Both the position numbers and the translations under genes were made by a program. Positions 35,603 to 44,338 of a DNA stretch of 64,000 nt are shown in pieces; the stretch's first letter is position 1, and every line of letters starts with the position of its first letter. The notes beneath the pieces were generated by a model, which made no database searches, was not told the origin of the DNA, and was given only the letters and a program-made list of their open reading frames with translations. Origin of the DNA: Halospina denitrificans. Lineage in GTDB: Bacteria; Pseudomonadota; Gammaproteobacteria; Pseudomonadales; Oleiphilaceae. The DNA lies in contig NZ_SOAX01000002.1 of the NCBI RefSeq assembly GCF_004364635.1, forward strand, positions 620,001-684,000, read 5' to 3'.

Positions 35603-35851
35603 TTAATCTTTTCCTTTGGCAGTTTGCACAGCTTGGTACGCACAAAAACCGGCAATAAAAAGATGGAAACAAACAGCAAACCAGAACCTGTCGGACTCAT
35701 TATCTGATGAGAGCCAGATGATGTCAGCGCTGTATCGCCCACCTCCAACGGTCACAATATCTCCAGTGGCCAAGCCATAGATAACGGTGCTCAAGACGAT
35801 CAAACCACTGAAGGAAAGAAACACCGAAAACTCAAAATCTCCTGTTTTCAT
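35603..35851 (-). CDS. Small two-helix membrane protein
   Basis: The 82-residue protein has hydrophobic segments at about 9-30 and 55-72, separated by a polar loop (DIVTVGGGRYSADIIWLSSDNESD). I do not recognise it. It is a first gene of the islet between the two tRNA duplications, in a region of lower GC than the surrounding core genes. Confidence 0.5.
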   Translation of the reverse strand: MKTGDFEFSVFLSFSGLIVLSTVIYGLATGDIVTVGGGRYSADIIWLSSDNESDRFWFAVCFHLFIAGFCAYQAVQTAKGKD

Positions 35852-35941
35852 ACCGACACTCTCAGAATTCAGGAATTTTTGACCGTGTTTCCCTTCAGCA
35901 AATAACGATTTGAGATGATGGTTATAGGGTTACCAATGGCC

Positions 35942-36199
35942 TCAATCAGGCGGGAGACCATCCTCCCCAACAGGTTTGATAATCAAGCCTGTCACACCGA
36001 GGCCCACAAACATGATAAACATGACGAGGAATACACCTGGATCTTCTGACCAGTACACCCAGCCCCCGCCAGTTCCCCCACGACCACCAGGAAAGCGGAC
36101 CGCGCCTTCCATCAACGCATAGAATGCGTGGACAAGGGCGCCAACGCCCAAACCACGCAGCATAATCCTCTTAAACAGATCACCGCCTGAGTCAGCCAT
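35942..36199 (-). CDS. Small membrane protein of unknown function
   Basis: The 85-residue protein has two hydrophobic segments (IMLRGLGVGALVHAFYAL and VFLVMFIMFVGLGVTGLII) joined by a glycine-rich loop (FPGGRGGTGGGW). No family is recognised. It lies in the tRNA-Phe islet, oriented like its neighbour at 35603. An AGGAAT weak ribosome binding site precedes it. Confidence 0.5.
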   Translation of the reverse strand: MADSGGDLFKRIMLRGLGVGALVHAFYALMEGAVRFPGGRGGTGGGWVYWSEDPGVFLVMFIMFVGLGVTGLIIKPVGEDGLPPD

Positions 36200-36345
36200 T
36201 CCTTTTTACGCCCCTAAACCGAATCGCGTTGATCACTTCTGGTAAGACCACTTCCCCGGTGGTGATCACAATCAACGGCGTGAAATAAAGCGTAGTTTAG
36301 AAGGACCAACCATGCTCAATTCAAACGTCACCAGGAACAATATGA

Positions 36346-36498
36346 CCCATACCTGCCGGCATCTTCAGGGTGAACGGGGGCGATATCCTGACGCTTCAAC
36401 GAATCCTAGGACACTCGGATATTAAGCTCACGATGCGCTACGCACACCTTTCTCCGGACCATTTGAGGGACGCGGTAGAATATGGACCTGCGGTTTAA
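36346..36498 (+). pseudogene. Tyrosine recombinase (integrase) C-terminal remnant
   Basis: In one frame these bases encode GGDILTLQRILGHSDIKLTM followed by RYAHLSPDHLRDAVEYGPAV and a stop. This is the end of a phage-type integrase, with the GHS histidine and the active-site tyrosine in MRYAHL. Upstream of about 36370 the similarity breaks (only a blurred VNGG and FR are readable) and a stop lies at 36343, so about 85-90% of the gene is missing. It is the fossil of the enzyme that probably inserted the islet at tRNA-Phe. Confidence 0.88.
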
Positions 36499-36501
36499 TG
36501 C

Positions 36502-36545
36502 TGCACTCAGGCGCGCTCGATTTTGCGAGCGTCACCTTGAGTGCA
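36502..36545. terminator. Hairpin after the integrase remnant
   Basis: TGCACTCA and TGAGTGCA form an outer stem with an inner GCTCG/CGAGC stem and an ATTTTG loop. It lies 4 bases after the integrase stop and just beyond the stop of the converging PH-domain gene, so it may terminate either. No U-run is present. Confidence 0.4.
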
Positions 36546-36555
36546 TTGCTAGCGC

Positions 36556-36966
36556 TTAATCTGCGGGATTGCTCACGCCTTCGATACGTCGCTTTACGGA
36601 CATTGGGTCATCGATGTTTTTAAACACGAAATCACTAATTCCGCGACCAGTAATTTTGACGGTTCCGAACCCAAATATACGCCCTATAATACCTTGCAGG
36701 ATTTCTACCGTCTCTATGGATTGGAGTTTCATTTCTTCGGTGTTCCTACTAATTATTCCCTTTTTCAGAATAACGCGCTTATTCGTCAATCCATGCTCCA
36801 GAAACTTGAGCCGAAGGTATTCGTATATCGCTAGCAACCAGGTAATCCCTACAGTAACAGGCCCCAAGATTATCCATATAACCATCGGAACCCAGGCAAA
36901 CCAGTGGAGTTTGAATCTCGCAACAACTTCCTCGTTCGCCGAAAGCGACTCCTCGATATATGACAT
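36556..36966 (-). CDS. Membrane-flanked bacterial PH domain protein
   Basis: The 136-residue protein has two closely spaced membrane segments (about 22-50), then a bPH2-type domain: EYLRLKFLEHGLTNKRVILKKGIISRNTEEMKLQSIETVEI is the hallmark region of the YdbS/YdbT family. Function is unknown; such domains may bind lipids or partner proteins at the membrane. It lies in the tRNA-Phe islet, and AAGGAGAGG is a strong ribosome binding site. A 23-base leader element shared with the MAPEG gene is 34 bases upstream. Confidence 0.82.
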   Translation of the reverse strand: MSYIEESLSANEEVVARFKLHWFAWVPMVIWIILGPVTVGITWLLAIYEYLRLKFLEHGLTNKRVILKKGIISRNTEEMKLQSIETVEILQGIIGRIFGFGTVKITGRGISDFVFKNIDDPMSVKRRIEGVSNPAD

Positions 36967-36999
36967 TAAACCTCTCCTTTTTGATCTACTTTTCGTTCT

Positions 37000-37022
37000 A
37001 ACAGGTAATCGCTGGAATTCAC
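37000..37022 (-). promoter_or_regulatory. Shared leader element, copy 2
   Basis: This copy reads TGAATTCCAGCGATTACCTG, continuing TTA, on the minus strand and differs from 33572-33594 at two positions. It is 34 bases before the PH-domain gene start. Confidence 0.45.
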
Positions 37023-37268
37023 CGATCTCAATAGTTGTGACGTCTATATAGCACCAGCTATCCGAGAAAACTGCGTTGGAGAACAGCCTAGCGCATAAAG
37101 GGAGTTTATGCCGCGTAATCGTTTGGCCTGTCGCTTGTGCCCATTCGATTAGACTGGACGGAGAGGTAAACGCTGCTTCGTTGTGATCGGAAGTCTAAGC
37201 GGCGTGGACGAAATGTGGACGGCCAGAAACAAAGCCCGCGCAAGGCGGGCTGAGTCTTCTTAATTTGG
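37023..37268. other. Non-coding stretch left of tRNA duplication B
   Basis: About 250 bases without a supportable gene. The right part (AAGCGGCGTGGACGAAATGT, then GGACGG) recalls sequence that often follows integrase genes next to tRNA attachment sites, but no reading frame is kept. The duplicated tRNA hairpin AGCCCGC/GCGGGCT lies at 37233-37251. Confidence 0.4.
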
Positions 37269-37316
37269 TGGTGCCCGGAGGCGGAATCGAATCACCGACA
37301 CGTGGGTTTTCAATCC
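37269..37316 (-). repeat. tRNA-Phe 3'-end duplication B (attachment-site scar)
   Basis: These 48 bases match the intact tRNA-Phe 3' half with three differences, from CCA to the anticodon stem. The sequence beyond the match (CAAACCATAATTCTGCG...AAGACCGCA) resembles the sequence in the same place at copy A (TAAACCATAGTGCTGCA...AAGACCGCA). Copies A and B therefore look like the same end of two related integrated elements in tandem. Confidence 0.85.
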
Positions 37317-37614
37317 GCCAAAAAAGACCACATCAAACCATAATTCTGCGCAGCCAGAATCTTACGACTACCCAAGACCGCAAAGAGCCGCAGTTGCGGT
37401 GACAGCTCGTGGACTGGAGCTGATCCAGGAAGTGCCCTTCGTCAGCTATTCGACTGTATTCCGGCGCGCAATCCGAGGGGCAGAGGTATTGAAACGAGCG
37501 GATGAATTACAGGTTCATGGATCATCAAAGCAAGGTAAACTCGGCATCTGATATGCTATAGAAAAAGCGACAGCACGAAGGAATAACCGCCCGAGAGCGG
37601 ACGGGTTACGGCTG

Positions 37615-37911
37615 ATGGAATACAATTTTGAATGGGATCCGGCTAAAGCCGTCGCAAACCTTAGAAAACATGGTGTTACCTTTGAACAGGCTGCGGCGGT
37701 TTTCAAGGATCCGATGGCTATGAGTCAGCTTGACGATGAAGACTCTGATCCAGGGGAAGACCGCTGGGTGACATTGGGAGTGGTGGCTGGCCAACACTAC
37801 CTTGTTGTAGCTCACACGTATAAAGCCCAGGACCAAAAAAGCGTAACCATCAGAGTGATATCGGCTCGGCGGGCGACCAGGCACGAGATCAGGCAATACG
37901 AGCAGGGGTGA
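37615..37911 (+). CDS. brnT: BrnT family ribonuclease toxin
   Basis: The 98-residue protein matches BrnT: EYNFEWDPAKAVANLRKHGVTFEQAAAVF at the N-terminus, then RWVTLGVV.G.HYLVVAHTY, and IRVISARRATRHEIRQYE at the end. These hold the RelE-like fold and the Arg/His residues of this RNA-cleaving toxin. Its antitoxin gene starts 5 bases downstream. As a type II module in a tRNA islet it would favour retention of the islet. An AT-rich segment (CTGATATGCTATAGAAAAAG, near 37546) is a plausible promoter. Confidence 0.93.
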   Translation: MEYNFEWDPAKAVANLRKHGVTFEQAAAVFKDPMAMSQLDDEDSDPGEDRWVTLGVVAGQHYLVVAHTYKAQDQKSVTIRVISARRATRHEIRQYEQG

Positions 37912-37915
37912 CGAT

Positions 37916-38116
37916 ATGCAGGACGAATACGATTTCTCGAAAGCCGAAAGAGGTAAGTTCTACGACCCAAATGCCCGGCACAATATGCCGCTTTATCTGG
38001 AAGAAGAGGTCCTCAAGTATTTCACCGCTAAAGCAGAATCCAAAGGCGTCGACCTCAATACTCTTATTAATGATCTGCTGAAAAAAGACATCGATTTAAT
38101 CGAAGGTATAAAGTAA
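37916..38116 (+). CDS. brnA: BrnA family antitoxin
   Basis: The 66-residue protein ends in a ribbon-helix-helix pattern (MPLYLEEEVLKYFTAKAESKGVDLNTLINDLLKKDI) and has the DFSKAERGKFY segment that wraps the toxin in BrnA-type antitoxins. It neutralises BrnT and should repress the pair. It lies 5 bases after brnT, and the toxin-first order is the family's usual one. Confidence 0.92.
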   Translation: MQDEYDFSKAERGKFYDPNARHNMPLYLEEEVLKYFTAKAESKGVDLNTLINDLLKKDIDLIEGIK

Positions 38117-38145
38117 GGCCAGTACACGACACGGCGCCCAGAAAC

Positions 38146-38175
38146 AAAAAAGCCCGCACAAGGCGGGCTTTTTTG
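38146..38175. terminator. Intrinsic terminator of tRNA-Phe and brnTA
   Basis: AGCCCGC/GCGGGCT with loop ACAAG is flanked by A-run and T6, so it can act on both strands: for brnTA from the left and for tRNA-Phe from the right. Degenerate copies without the U-run accompany the two tRNA duplications. Confidence 0.9.
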
Positions 38176-38186
38176 TTGATATCTAG

Positions 38187-38262
38187 TGGTGCCCGGAGGC
38201 GGAATCGAACCACCGACACGAGGATTTTCAATCCACTGCTCTACCGACTGAGCTATCCGGGC
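38187..38262 (-). tRNA. tRNA-Phe (GAA)
   Basis: The 76-base cloverleaf on the minus strand starts GCCCGGATAGCTCAGTCGGT and ends with encoded CCA. The acceptor stem GCCCGG pairs with CCGGGC, the anticodon loop is TTGAAAA with GAA, and the T loop is TTCGATT. It closely follows the E. coli tRNA-Phe sequence. Two partial copies of its 3' half to the left mark it as an integration site. Confidence 0.97.
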
Positions 38263-38323
38263 AACGGGGCGCTATTAAACCGATTTCGCCGGCCATCGTC
38301 AAGAGGCGATGGCCGGATTCCTT

Positions 38324-38596
38324 TCATTCTTCAGGGGGTACGAAGCCGTCGGCCTCGTCGGATCCCTCGTTGTTGAAGAAGGCTTCCATCTGCTGCTGGA
38401 GGTATTCCCGTGCCTTGGGGTCCAGCATGTTCAGGTGCTTTTCGTTGATCAGGCGGGTCTGGCGCGCCTGCCATTCCTCCCAGGCCTGCTTGGAGACGTT
38501 GTTGTAGATGTCCTGGCCCTTCTCGCCGGGAAGCGGGGCGAAGTCCAACCCTTCCATTTCCTTCTGGTACTTGCGGCAGAATACGGTGCGGCTCAT
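38324..38596 (-). CDS. yggX: Probable Fe(2+)-trafficking / oxidative damage protection protein YggX
   Basis: The 90-residue protein has the full YggX pattern: [24 protein letters not shown], then ISKQAW-like [21 protein letters not shown] and [17 protein letters not shown]. Cys7 is the conserved redox-sensitive cysteine. It protects iron-sulfur enzymes from oxidation and may carry iron. MutY, with a 4Fe-4S cluster, is elsewhere in this window rather than adjacent as in E. coli. It lies one base after the acyltransferase stop codon. Confidence 0.95.
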   Translation of the reverse strand: MSRTVFCRKYQKEMEGLDFAPLPGEKGQDIYNNVSKQAWEEWQARQTRLINEKHLNMLDPKAREYLQQQMEAFFNNEGSDEADGFVPPEE

Positions 38597-38597
38597 T

Positions 38598-39587
38598 TCA
38601 GGCTCCGTCTTGGGTATTGCGTGCTTTGGCTTTCTGCTTCTGTTTCTTGAGTTTCTTCTTCTTGGGCGGGTAGAGGCTCGGCTCTCCCTTGGGGCGCGTC
38701 TTGAAGCGGCGGTGCACCCAGAGATACTGCTCGGGGTGGCGCATGACCGCCTTTTCAATCTCCTGGTTGAGGCGCGTGGCGTTCGCGACTTCGTCCTCTT
38801 CCGGGTAGTTCTCGAAAATTTCCGAGAAATGGATGCTGTAGACCCCGTTGCCTTCGCGGAACTGGCTCAGGAAGATAACGCTGGCGCCGGTTTCACGGGC
38901 AATCCATGCCGGGGTGGTCAATGTCGCGGCATCAATCCCGAAGAACGGCGCGAATACACTGTAGCGCCGCCCGAAATCCTGATCACACCCGTACCAGACA
39001 ATGTTGCCTTTCTTGATGTAATTGATCATCTCCCGGAGCTGGCGCTTATCAAAGGCCGCACCGCTGAACTTACGCCGATTGCGCTCGATCATGGCATCGA
39101 AGAGCGCGTTGTCCTGGGGGCGGTACATGTGGTTGAACTCAAACACCGCGTTTGCCAGCGGGCCGGCAAAATCCAGGATGCTGAAATGCCCGCCCAGCAT
39201 CAGAATGCCCTTGCCCCGGCGGCGCGCCTCGTCCAGATGCTCCTGGCCATGGACTTCAAGCCGGTCGATATAGGGCTTCATGTTCCCCCACCAGCCCTTG
39301 GGGCTTTCCACATAGCCCTTCATGGTGGCAATAATGCTTTCGCGGGCCAGCTTTTTTCGCTCCTTTTCCGAAAGCTCGGGAAAGCAGAGTCGGATATTGG
39401 TCTCCGCAATATGACGCCGCTCGGCCCCGACCAGATAACTCAACCAGCCAAGCGCACGCCCGATTGCCTGGAGTACGGAATCGGGAAGCCAGGCCAGCAC
39501 GCGCAGTATTCCGATCGAGATCCACGTGGGCCAGTACTTCGGGTGAATGAAATTGCGGTAGTAATACTTCGGATGAATCGGTCGCAA
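38598..39587 (-). CDS. Lipid A biosynthesis lauroyl/myristoyl acyltransferase (LpxL/LpxM family)
   Basis: The 329-residue membrane-associated enzyme adds a secondary acyl chain to lipid A. It has one hydrophobic N-terminal helix, the catalytic HX4D motif GGHFSILDF at about residue 133, and the MYRPQDN and GCDQDFG regions of the family. The C-terminus is a lysine-rich tail. The only start consistent with the family is a TTG at 39587; an in-frame stop lies 33 bases upstream. It is probably cotranscribed with yggX. Confidence 0.9.
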   Translation of the reverse strand: MRPIHPKYYYRNFIHPKYWPTWISIGILRVLAWLPDSVLQAIGRALGWLSYLVGAERRHIAETNIRLCFPELSEKERKKLARESIIATMKGYVESPKGWWGNMKPYIDRLEVHGQEHLDEARRRGKGILMLGGHFSILDFAGPLANAVFEFNHMYRPQDNALFDAMIERNRRKFSGAAFDKRQLREMINYIKKGNIVWYGCDQDFGRRYSVFAPFFGIDAATLTTPAWIARETGASVIFLSQFREGNGVYSIHFSEIFENYPEEDEVANATRLNQEIEKAVMRHPEQYLWVHRRFKTRPKGEPSLYPPKKKKLKKQKQKAKARNTQDGA

Positions 39588-39729
39588 GGTCGCGGGCTTC
39601 CAATCAGTGTCTGTGATTCAGGGACAGTCAGCGTACCCATTCAGTGGATACGGGGGAAGTATCTTCGGTACAATCCGCCCTCACTTTGCTCTGGTTTTAC
39701 GTTCCAGTCCGCAATGGAAGGAGATGAAG

Positions 39730-40704
39730 ATGAATTACGCCGTGTGCGCACTATACCGGTTTGTGCGCCTGGACGACTATGAACAGCTGCGCGACTCCCT
39801 TCGCCAGTTCCTGCTCGACCATGAGATCCGTGGCACCCTGCTCCTCGCCCGCGAGGGCATCAACGGCACCGTCGCCGGCCCCCACGAGAGCATCGCCGCG
39901 CTCAAGGCACGCCTGGCCGAGGATTTCCGTTTCGATGGCATCGATTACAAGGATTCCGAGACGGACATCATGCCGTTCAACCGCACCAAGGTGAAGCTCA
40001 AGAAAGAGATCGTCACCATGGGCGTGGAAGGCATCGATCCCAAACGCTCCGCGGGCACCTACGTGAAGCCCGAGGAATGGAACCGCCTGATTCAGGACCC
40101 GGAAGTCACCCTGATCGACACCCGTAACGAGTACGAGGTGGAGGTGGGCACCTTCCGCAATGCGGTGAACCCCAACACCGAGGCGTTCCGCCAATTCCCG
40201 GAGTACGTGAAGGAAAACCTGGACCCGAACAAGCACCGCAAGGTGGCCATGTTCTGCACCGGGGGCATCCGCTGCGAGAAGTCCACGGCCTACCTGAAGG
40301 AACAGGGCTTCGAGGAGGTGTATCACCTGGAAGGCGGCATCCTGCGCTACTTCGAGGAGATGCCCGAGGAAGAGTCGCTCTGGGATGGCGAGTGTTTCGT
40401 GTTCGATGACCGCGTGGCGGTGAATCAGAACCTGGAGCGCGGCAACTACGACCAGTGCCACGCCTGCCGGCGCCCGATTACGGACGAGGACAAGGCGTCC
40501 CCGAAGTACCAGAAGGGCATCAGCTGCCCCCGCTGTTACGACGCACTCACCGAGGAGCAGAAGGCCCGCTTCGCCGAGCGCGAAAAGCAGATCCGCCTTG
40601 CCCGCGAACGCGGCGAGACCCACGTGGGGGCGGAGGCCGCCGAAGTAATCGAGGCGCGGCGCCAGGCCAAGAAGGCCCAGCAACAGGCCTCAGGCGAGGG
40701 CTGA
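39730..40704 (+). CDS. trhO: tRNA uridine(34) hydroxylase TrhO (YceA-type rhodanese)
   Basis: The 324-residue protein has a TrhO N-terminal domain ([42 protein letters not shown]) and a rhodanese domain with active-site [14 protein letters not shown]-terminal zinc-type CHACRRP...CPRCYD follows. TrhO hydroxylates U34 of certain tRNAs in the route to cmo5U. Of two nearby ATG codons, 39730 has AAGGAG six bases upstream. The last 15 bases overlap the converging aminotransferase gene. Confidence 0.95.
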   Translation: MNYAVCALYRFVRLDDYEQLRDSLRQFLLDHEIRGTLLLAREGINGTVAGPHESIAALKARLAEDFRFDGIDYKDSETDIMPFNRTKVKLKKEIVTMGVEGIDPKRSAGTYVKPEEWNRLIQDPEVTLIDTRNEYEVEVGTFRNAVNPNTEAFRQFPEYVKENLDPNKHRKVAMFCTGGIRCEKSTAYLKEQGFEEVYHLEGGILRYFEEMPEEESLWDGECFVFDDRVAVNQNLERGNYDQCHACRRPITDEDKASPKYQKGISCPRCYDALTEEQKARFAEREKQIRLARERGETHVGAEAAEVIEARRQAKKAQQQASGEG

Positions 40705-41898
40705 CCAGGCGTCTTCCAGCTTGTACAGGGCCTCTTCCAGGTCCGCCAGGGGAATGTTGAGCGGCGGCGCGAACCGCAACACCGTGCCGCCGGCCACCAG
40801 CACCATGACCCCGGCCCTGAGCGCCTCGGACACGAAAGTCTTGGTCTGCTCCGACCAGGGCTCCGCCATTTCCGCGCCCATCAACAGACCAAGCCCGCGC
40901 ACATCCGAAAAGAAGCCGTAACGCTCCTTCATGCCGATCAGCCAGTCACGCAGCATGACATGCCGCTCGGCCACGCCATCCAGGATCTGCCCGGTATTCA
41001 CCAGCTCCAGCACCCGCTTAGCGACCGCACACGCCAGCGGATTACCGCCATAGGTAGTGCCATGGGTCCCGGTGGTAAGACTGGCCGCAATCTCACTGCG
41101 CGTCAGCATGGCAGAGATGGGAAAACCATTACCCAGCGCCTTGGCCGTGGTCAGGATATCCGGCGTCACACCGTAATACTGGTAAGCATAAAGCTCACTG
41201 GTCCGCCCCACCCCACACTGCACCTCATCAAACACCAGCAGCACACCATGCTCATCACAGAGCTCACGCAGCCCCTTCAGGAAATCCGGATCCGCCGGCC
41301 GAACACCGCCCTCGCCCTGGACCGGCTCCACCACGATGGCACAGGTGCTGTCACTCAGCTGCTCCTTCACCGAATCCAGATCATTGAACCGCGCATGCCG
41401 AATCCCCTCCGGCCCGGGCCTGAACCCATCCAGGTACTTCGGCTGCCCACCAACCGCCACGGTAAACAGCGTCCGCCCATGAAAACTGCCCTCAAAAGCA
41501 ATAATCTCATGGCGCCCTTCCCCGTAATGATCCCAGCTGTACCGCCGCGCCAACTTGAACGCCGCCTCATTGGCCTCGGCCCCCGAGTTGGCAAAAAACA
41601 CCTTCTCCGCAAAGGTGTTCTCACACAGATACTGCCCCAACTTCAGCGCCGGCTCATTGGTCATGATATTACTCACATGCCAGATCTTCGCCGCCTGCTC
41701 CTGCAACGCCGCCATCACGCCCGGATGGGAATGCCCCAGCGCGGTAACCGCAATCCCCCCGGCCAGATCAATATACTCCTTCCCCTCCTGATCCCAGAAC
41801 CGGGCCCCCTCACCCCGAACGGGAATCACATCGCCCGGGGCATAGGTGGGAACCATGACATCATCAAAGGTAGTGCGGTCAACAGACTGTTCGCTCAT
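40690..41898 (-). CDS. Acetylornithine / succinylornithine-type aminotransferase (ArgD/AstC family)
   Basis: The 402-residue PLP enzyme of class III has GSFHGRT (substrate and PLP environment), [19 protein letters not shown] with the PLP-pairing aspartate, and [14 protein letters not shown] with the Schiff-base lysine. The pattern fits acetylornithine aminotransferase of arginine synthesis or the related AstC of arginine breakdown; context does not decide. A hairpin repeat lies directly upstream, and the 3' end overlaps trhO by 15 bases. Confidence 0.9.
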   Translation of the reverse strand: MSEQSVDRTTFDDVMVPTYAPGDVIPVRGEGARFWDQEGKEYIDLAGGIAVTALGHSHPGVMAALQEQAAKIWHVSNIMTNEPALKLGQYLCENTFAEKVFFANSGAEANEAAFKLARRYSWDHYGEGRHEIIAFEGSFHGRTLFTVAVGGQPKYLDGFRPGPEGIRHARFNDLDSVKEQLSDSTCAIVVEPVQGEGGVRPADPDFLKGLRELCDEHGVLLVFDEVQCGVGRTSELYAYQYYGVTPDILTTAKALGNGFPISAMLTRSEIAASLTTGTHGTTYGGNPLACAVAKRVLELVNTGQILDGVAERHVMLRDWLIGMKERYGFFSDVRGLGLLMGAEMAEPWSEQTKTFVSEALRAGVMVLVAGGTVLRFAPPLNIPLADLEEALYKLEDAWSALA

Positions 41899-41931
41899 AA
41901 AAACTCATTCTCGGATCTGCAAAGGATTTGA

Positions 41932-42044
41932 AGGATGCAATGAGGTACCGCTTCCCGGGAAGCTCCGGAGCCATGGATGGCGGAGGGCAGCCTACAGGGA
42001 CGTACTCGTGGCGGTTCCCGGGAAGCGGTACCTCATTGCATCCT
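41932..42044. repeat. Long-arm hairpin element, copy 2
   Basis: Bases 41932-41961 and 42015-42044 are perfect 30-bp inverted repeats (AGGATGCAATGAGGTACCGC... and its complement). They enclose 53 bases that start GCTCCGGAGCCATGGATGGC and end ACGTACTCGTGGCGG. The loop has the same length as copy 1 and is highly similar to its reverse complement, and to copy 3 in the same direction. The arms are unrelated to the other copies. It sits between the exonuclease/GIY-YIG gene and the aminotransferase gene. Confidence 0.92.
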
Positions 42045-42065
42045 GCACGAAACCAACAGGCTTCT

Positions 42066-43487
42066 TCATTCATCAGGCCAGACCACATCAGGCCTGGACA
42101 TACCCGGGCATTCTATAATCTTCAGCCGATGCCCCGGCGCCAACACATGCTTGATCAGCAGCTTGTAGGAATCCAGATCAAACGCCAGCGCCTCCCGCCC
42201 CGGCTCAAGCTCACTCAGCTCCGCCTCATCATGCACCGTCGCAATGTGCGCCCAATTATAAATCACATGGATATCCGTTCTACCCGTAGAACCATTCTCC
42301 TCCACCACCCCAATCGGCCCCTCCCAGGGCCACGCCTTCAACTGAAGCTCATGAAAGGCAATCTGCACCCGCAGGTTATACCGCGTCACATCCTCCAGCC
42401 CCTCACAGGCCCCCTTGCAACGCCCCAGCCGCCGCTGGAAACAGGGCCCATGGGTCGACTCCAGCCCCAGCATCTGGTTGCACAGCTCATTCTTCTGCGC
42501 AATCCCCTGAAGCGCCTTCTGCGCATCGCGCTTACTCTTGAACAACCCGTAGTACTGGCCAAGGTTGTTGGGATCCACGCCCCAGCACAAGGAAGCCTGC
42601 AGATACCCCTCTTCCCCCGGATTCAGCGCAATGGTCACAAGCCGCTTGGCCGCCCGCGAACGCCGGTTATAGAGCGGTTTCAGGCCCTTGATCTGCTTGA
42701 GCTCCAGCAGCAGCGCGCCCAGATCACCGGCGGTCTCCGTCCAGTCTACCCAGCGCATACTCTGGGACAGCTGCACGCCACGACTGGTGTTGTGGTCTCC
42801 GGAAAAGTGGGACGCCACGCGCTGACGGATATCCGTACTCTTGCCGACATAGAGGAGCACGTCATTCTCGCCGTAGAACCGGTAAACCCCCGGACTGTCC
42901 GGCAGCTCATCCAGAATATCCGGCGACATGTGGGAAGGAATGCTCGGACGTTTCAGAAGCGCCTGAATGGCCTCCGCCACCGGCTCCACACCATGCTCCG
43001 AGCGGGTGCGCTCAAAGAACTGGAACATCGACTCCACGTCGCCCATGGCCCTGTGACGTGGGCCGGGATCCAGCCCGTGGCGCTCGATCAGCGCATCCAT
43101 GTTATGGCGCCGGTATTCCGGATAAAGCCGCCGGGACAGTTTCACCGTGCACAATACCGGCGCCGCAAAGGCCTTCCCGATCCGCCGGAACTCCGACTTC
43201 ACGAAGCCATAATCAAAGCGGGCATTGTGCGCAACGAAAACCGCATCGCCGATCTTCTCCTCAAACCGTTCCGCCACCTCCTCAAAGGTCGGCGCATCCG
43301 CCACCATCGCATTACTGATACCGGTCAATGACTCGATAAAGGGCGGAATCGACTGCTGCGGATTCACCAGCGTCTGCCAGTCCTCGATCACCTCCCCTTC
43401 TTCCCAGAGACGCAGCCCGATCTCGGTGATCCGGTCGCCGGTCGAGCTGCCGCCGGTGGTTTCAAGGTCGATAAAGGCGAGCTTCAT
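42066..43487 (-). CDS. DnaQ-type exonuclease fused to a UvrC/Cho-like GIY-YIG domain
   Basis: The 473-residue protein begins with a DEDD exonuclease (LAFIDLETTG, HNARFDYGF, HRAMGDVESM) over about residues 1-175. A GIY-YIG domain follows (SPGVYRFYGENDVLLYVGKS, IRQRVASHF) to about 290. The C-terminal region has cysteine-bearing CFQRRLGRCKGAC. This architecture is established in gammaproteobacteria and relates to the Cho endonuclease. It should act in DNA repair, nicking and trimming damaged strands. The stop lies 22 bases from hairpin element 2. Confidence 0.92.
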   Translation of the reverse strand: MKLAFIDLETTGGSSTGDRITEIGLRLWEEGEVIEDWQTLVNPQQSIPPFIESLTGISNAMVADAPTFEEVAERFEEKIGDAVFVAHNARFDYGFVKSEFRRIGKAFAAPVLCTVKLSRRLYPEYRRHNMDALIERHGLDPGPRHRAMGDVESMFQFFERTRSEHGVEPVAEAIQALLKRPSIPSHMSPDILDELPDSPGVYRFYGENDVLLYVGKSTDIRQRVASHFSGDHNTSRGVQLSQSMRWVDWTETAGDLGALLLELKQIKGLKPLYNRRSRAAKRLVTIALNPGEEGYLQASLCWGVDPNNLGQYYGLFKSKRDAQKALQGIAQKNELCNQMLGLESTHGPCFQRRLGRCKGACEGLEDVTRYNLRVQIAFHELQLKAWPWEGPIGVVEENGSTGRTDIHVIYNWAHIATVHDEAELSELEPGREALAFDLDSYKLLIKHVLAPGHRLKIIECPGMSRPDVVWPDE

Positions 43488-43546
43488 GATGGTTACGGAC
43501 CTGCCTGGGGCTGAGTGGTATTCGTTGTCACTGCAACACCCAATAC

Positions 43547-43573
43547 TGGGCTAAAAAACCAATTGAGCCCAGC
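43547..43573. promoter_or_regulatory. Small hairpin upstream of the exonuclease gene
   Basis: CTGGGCT and AGCCCAG form a 7-bp stem with an A-rich loop, between the membrane-protein gene at 43619 and the exonuclease gene. It may be a weak terminator for the membrane-protein gene transcribed toward it. Confidence 0.35.
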
Positions 43574-43618
43574 CAGGAAGCAGGTTTGAGGCGTGACTGT
43601 GCCGGTCGCCTGACATGA

Positions 43619-44134
43619 TCAGGATTTTTCAGGGCTTTCCGTGGTTTCATTTTCCTGGCGCTCAATCACACCCTGCTTCTCCAGCGCCTTTACAGCCTGC
43701 TTGCTGAATATCTTTATACCGAGCACCAGAAGGCCGTAGGCAAGCAACAGACCGAAGGCGAGGGAGATCAGGAGGATCAGGATGATGCTTCCCATCCCGA
43801 CGGATTCAGGTAGCGCTTGTTCCGGCAATAGCGGCCCCGGCTGGGCCATCAGGAGGATGAGCAGAAGGGAGAGCCATACCGCCGTCAGACCCAGATAGGC
43901 CACAAAGCACCAGCGCACCAGCCGCTTTCTCTCGGCTTGGGTCGGCAAACGGTGATGGTCCTTGACGAAAGCTTGGGCTGGCGCAGCTGTTGAAACGAAA
44001 AAAGCGGCAATCGCCGGGCCGGATCCCGCGTCAATTGCGAATATCGCGTTGATCGCGCCCAGAAGAATGATGATGGCGACATTGATGGCGGTAAAAAACC
44101 ACACATAGCGGGCAAAACTGGAACGTCCTTCCAT
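43619..44134 (-). CDS. Small membrane protein, ABZJ_00895-like
   Basis: The 171-residue protein has four membrane segments (about 10-30, 33-50, 75-97, 115-140) and HHRLPTQAERKRLVRW between the second and third. This resembles the ABZJ_00895 family of unknown function. The C-terminus is a short polar, Glu-rich tail. The name rests on recall of a weak pattern. It is followed by a separate exonuclease gene. Confidence 0.6.
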   Translation of the reverse strand: MEGRSSFARYVWFFTAINVAIIILLGAINAIFAIDAGSGPAIAAFFVSTAAPAQAFVKDHHRLPTQAERKRLVRWCFVAYLGLTAVWLSLLLILLMAQPGPLLPEQALPESVGMGSIILILLISLAFGLLLAYGLLVLGIKIFSKQAVKALEKQGVIERQENETTESPEKS

Positions 44135-44338
44135 AAGGTTTCTCCTTCCCTGGGACTTATTGCGAGCGGGTCAGATTCTAGTGTGCCTCGCTCCGGGTGA
44201 CAAGCGCCGCACCCGCATGCTGTATTCAGAAACCAGTTCCATCACAGGAACCGCATAACCTTATTTATAAATCCCATTTTGATTAAAATCAGGACCCATA
44301 TACCCTAGGGGAATCGACAACCCGCAGGAGGACGTTTA

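Noticed and set aside
33572-37022. Shared TAACAGGT-AT-GCTGGAATTC elements as integron attC sites
   Set aside because: A TAAC start is present, but no partner GTT-R-R-R-Y end or long imperfect palindrome is found, and the genes are not all in one direction with a site after each. Kept only as a leader motif.
35393-38186. The tRNA-Phe region as a prophage
   Set aside because: No phage structural, lysis or replication genes are present, only an integrase tail, small membrane genes and a toxin-antitoxin pair.
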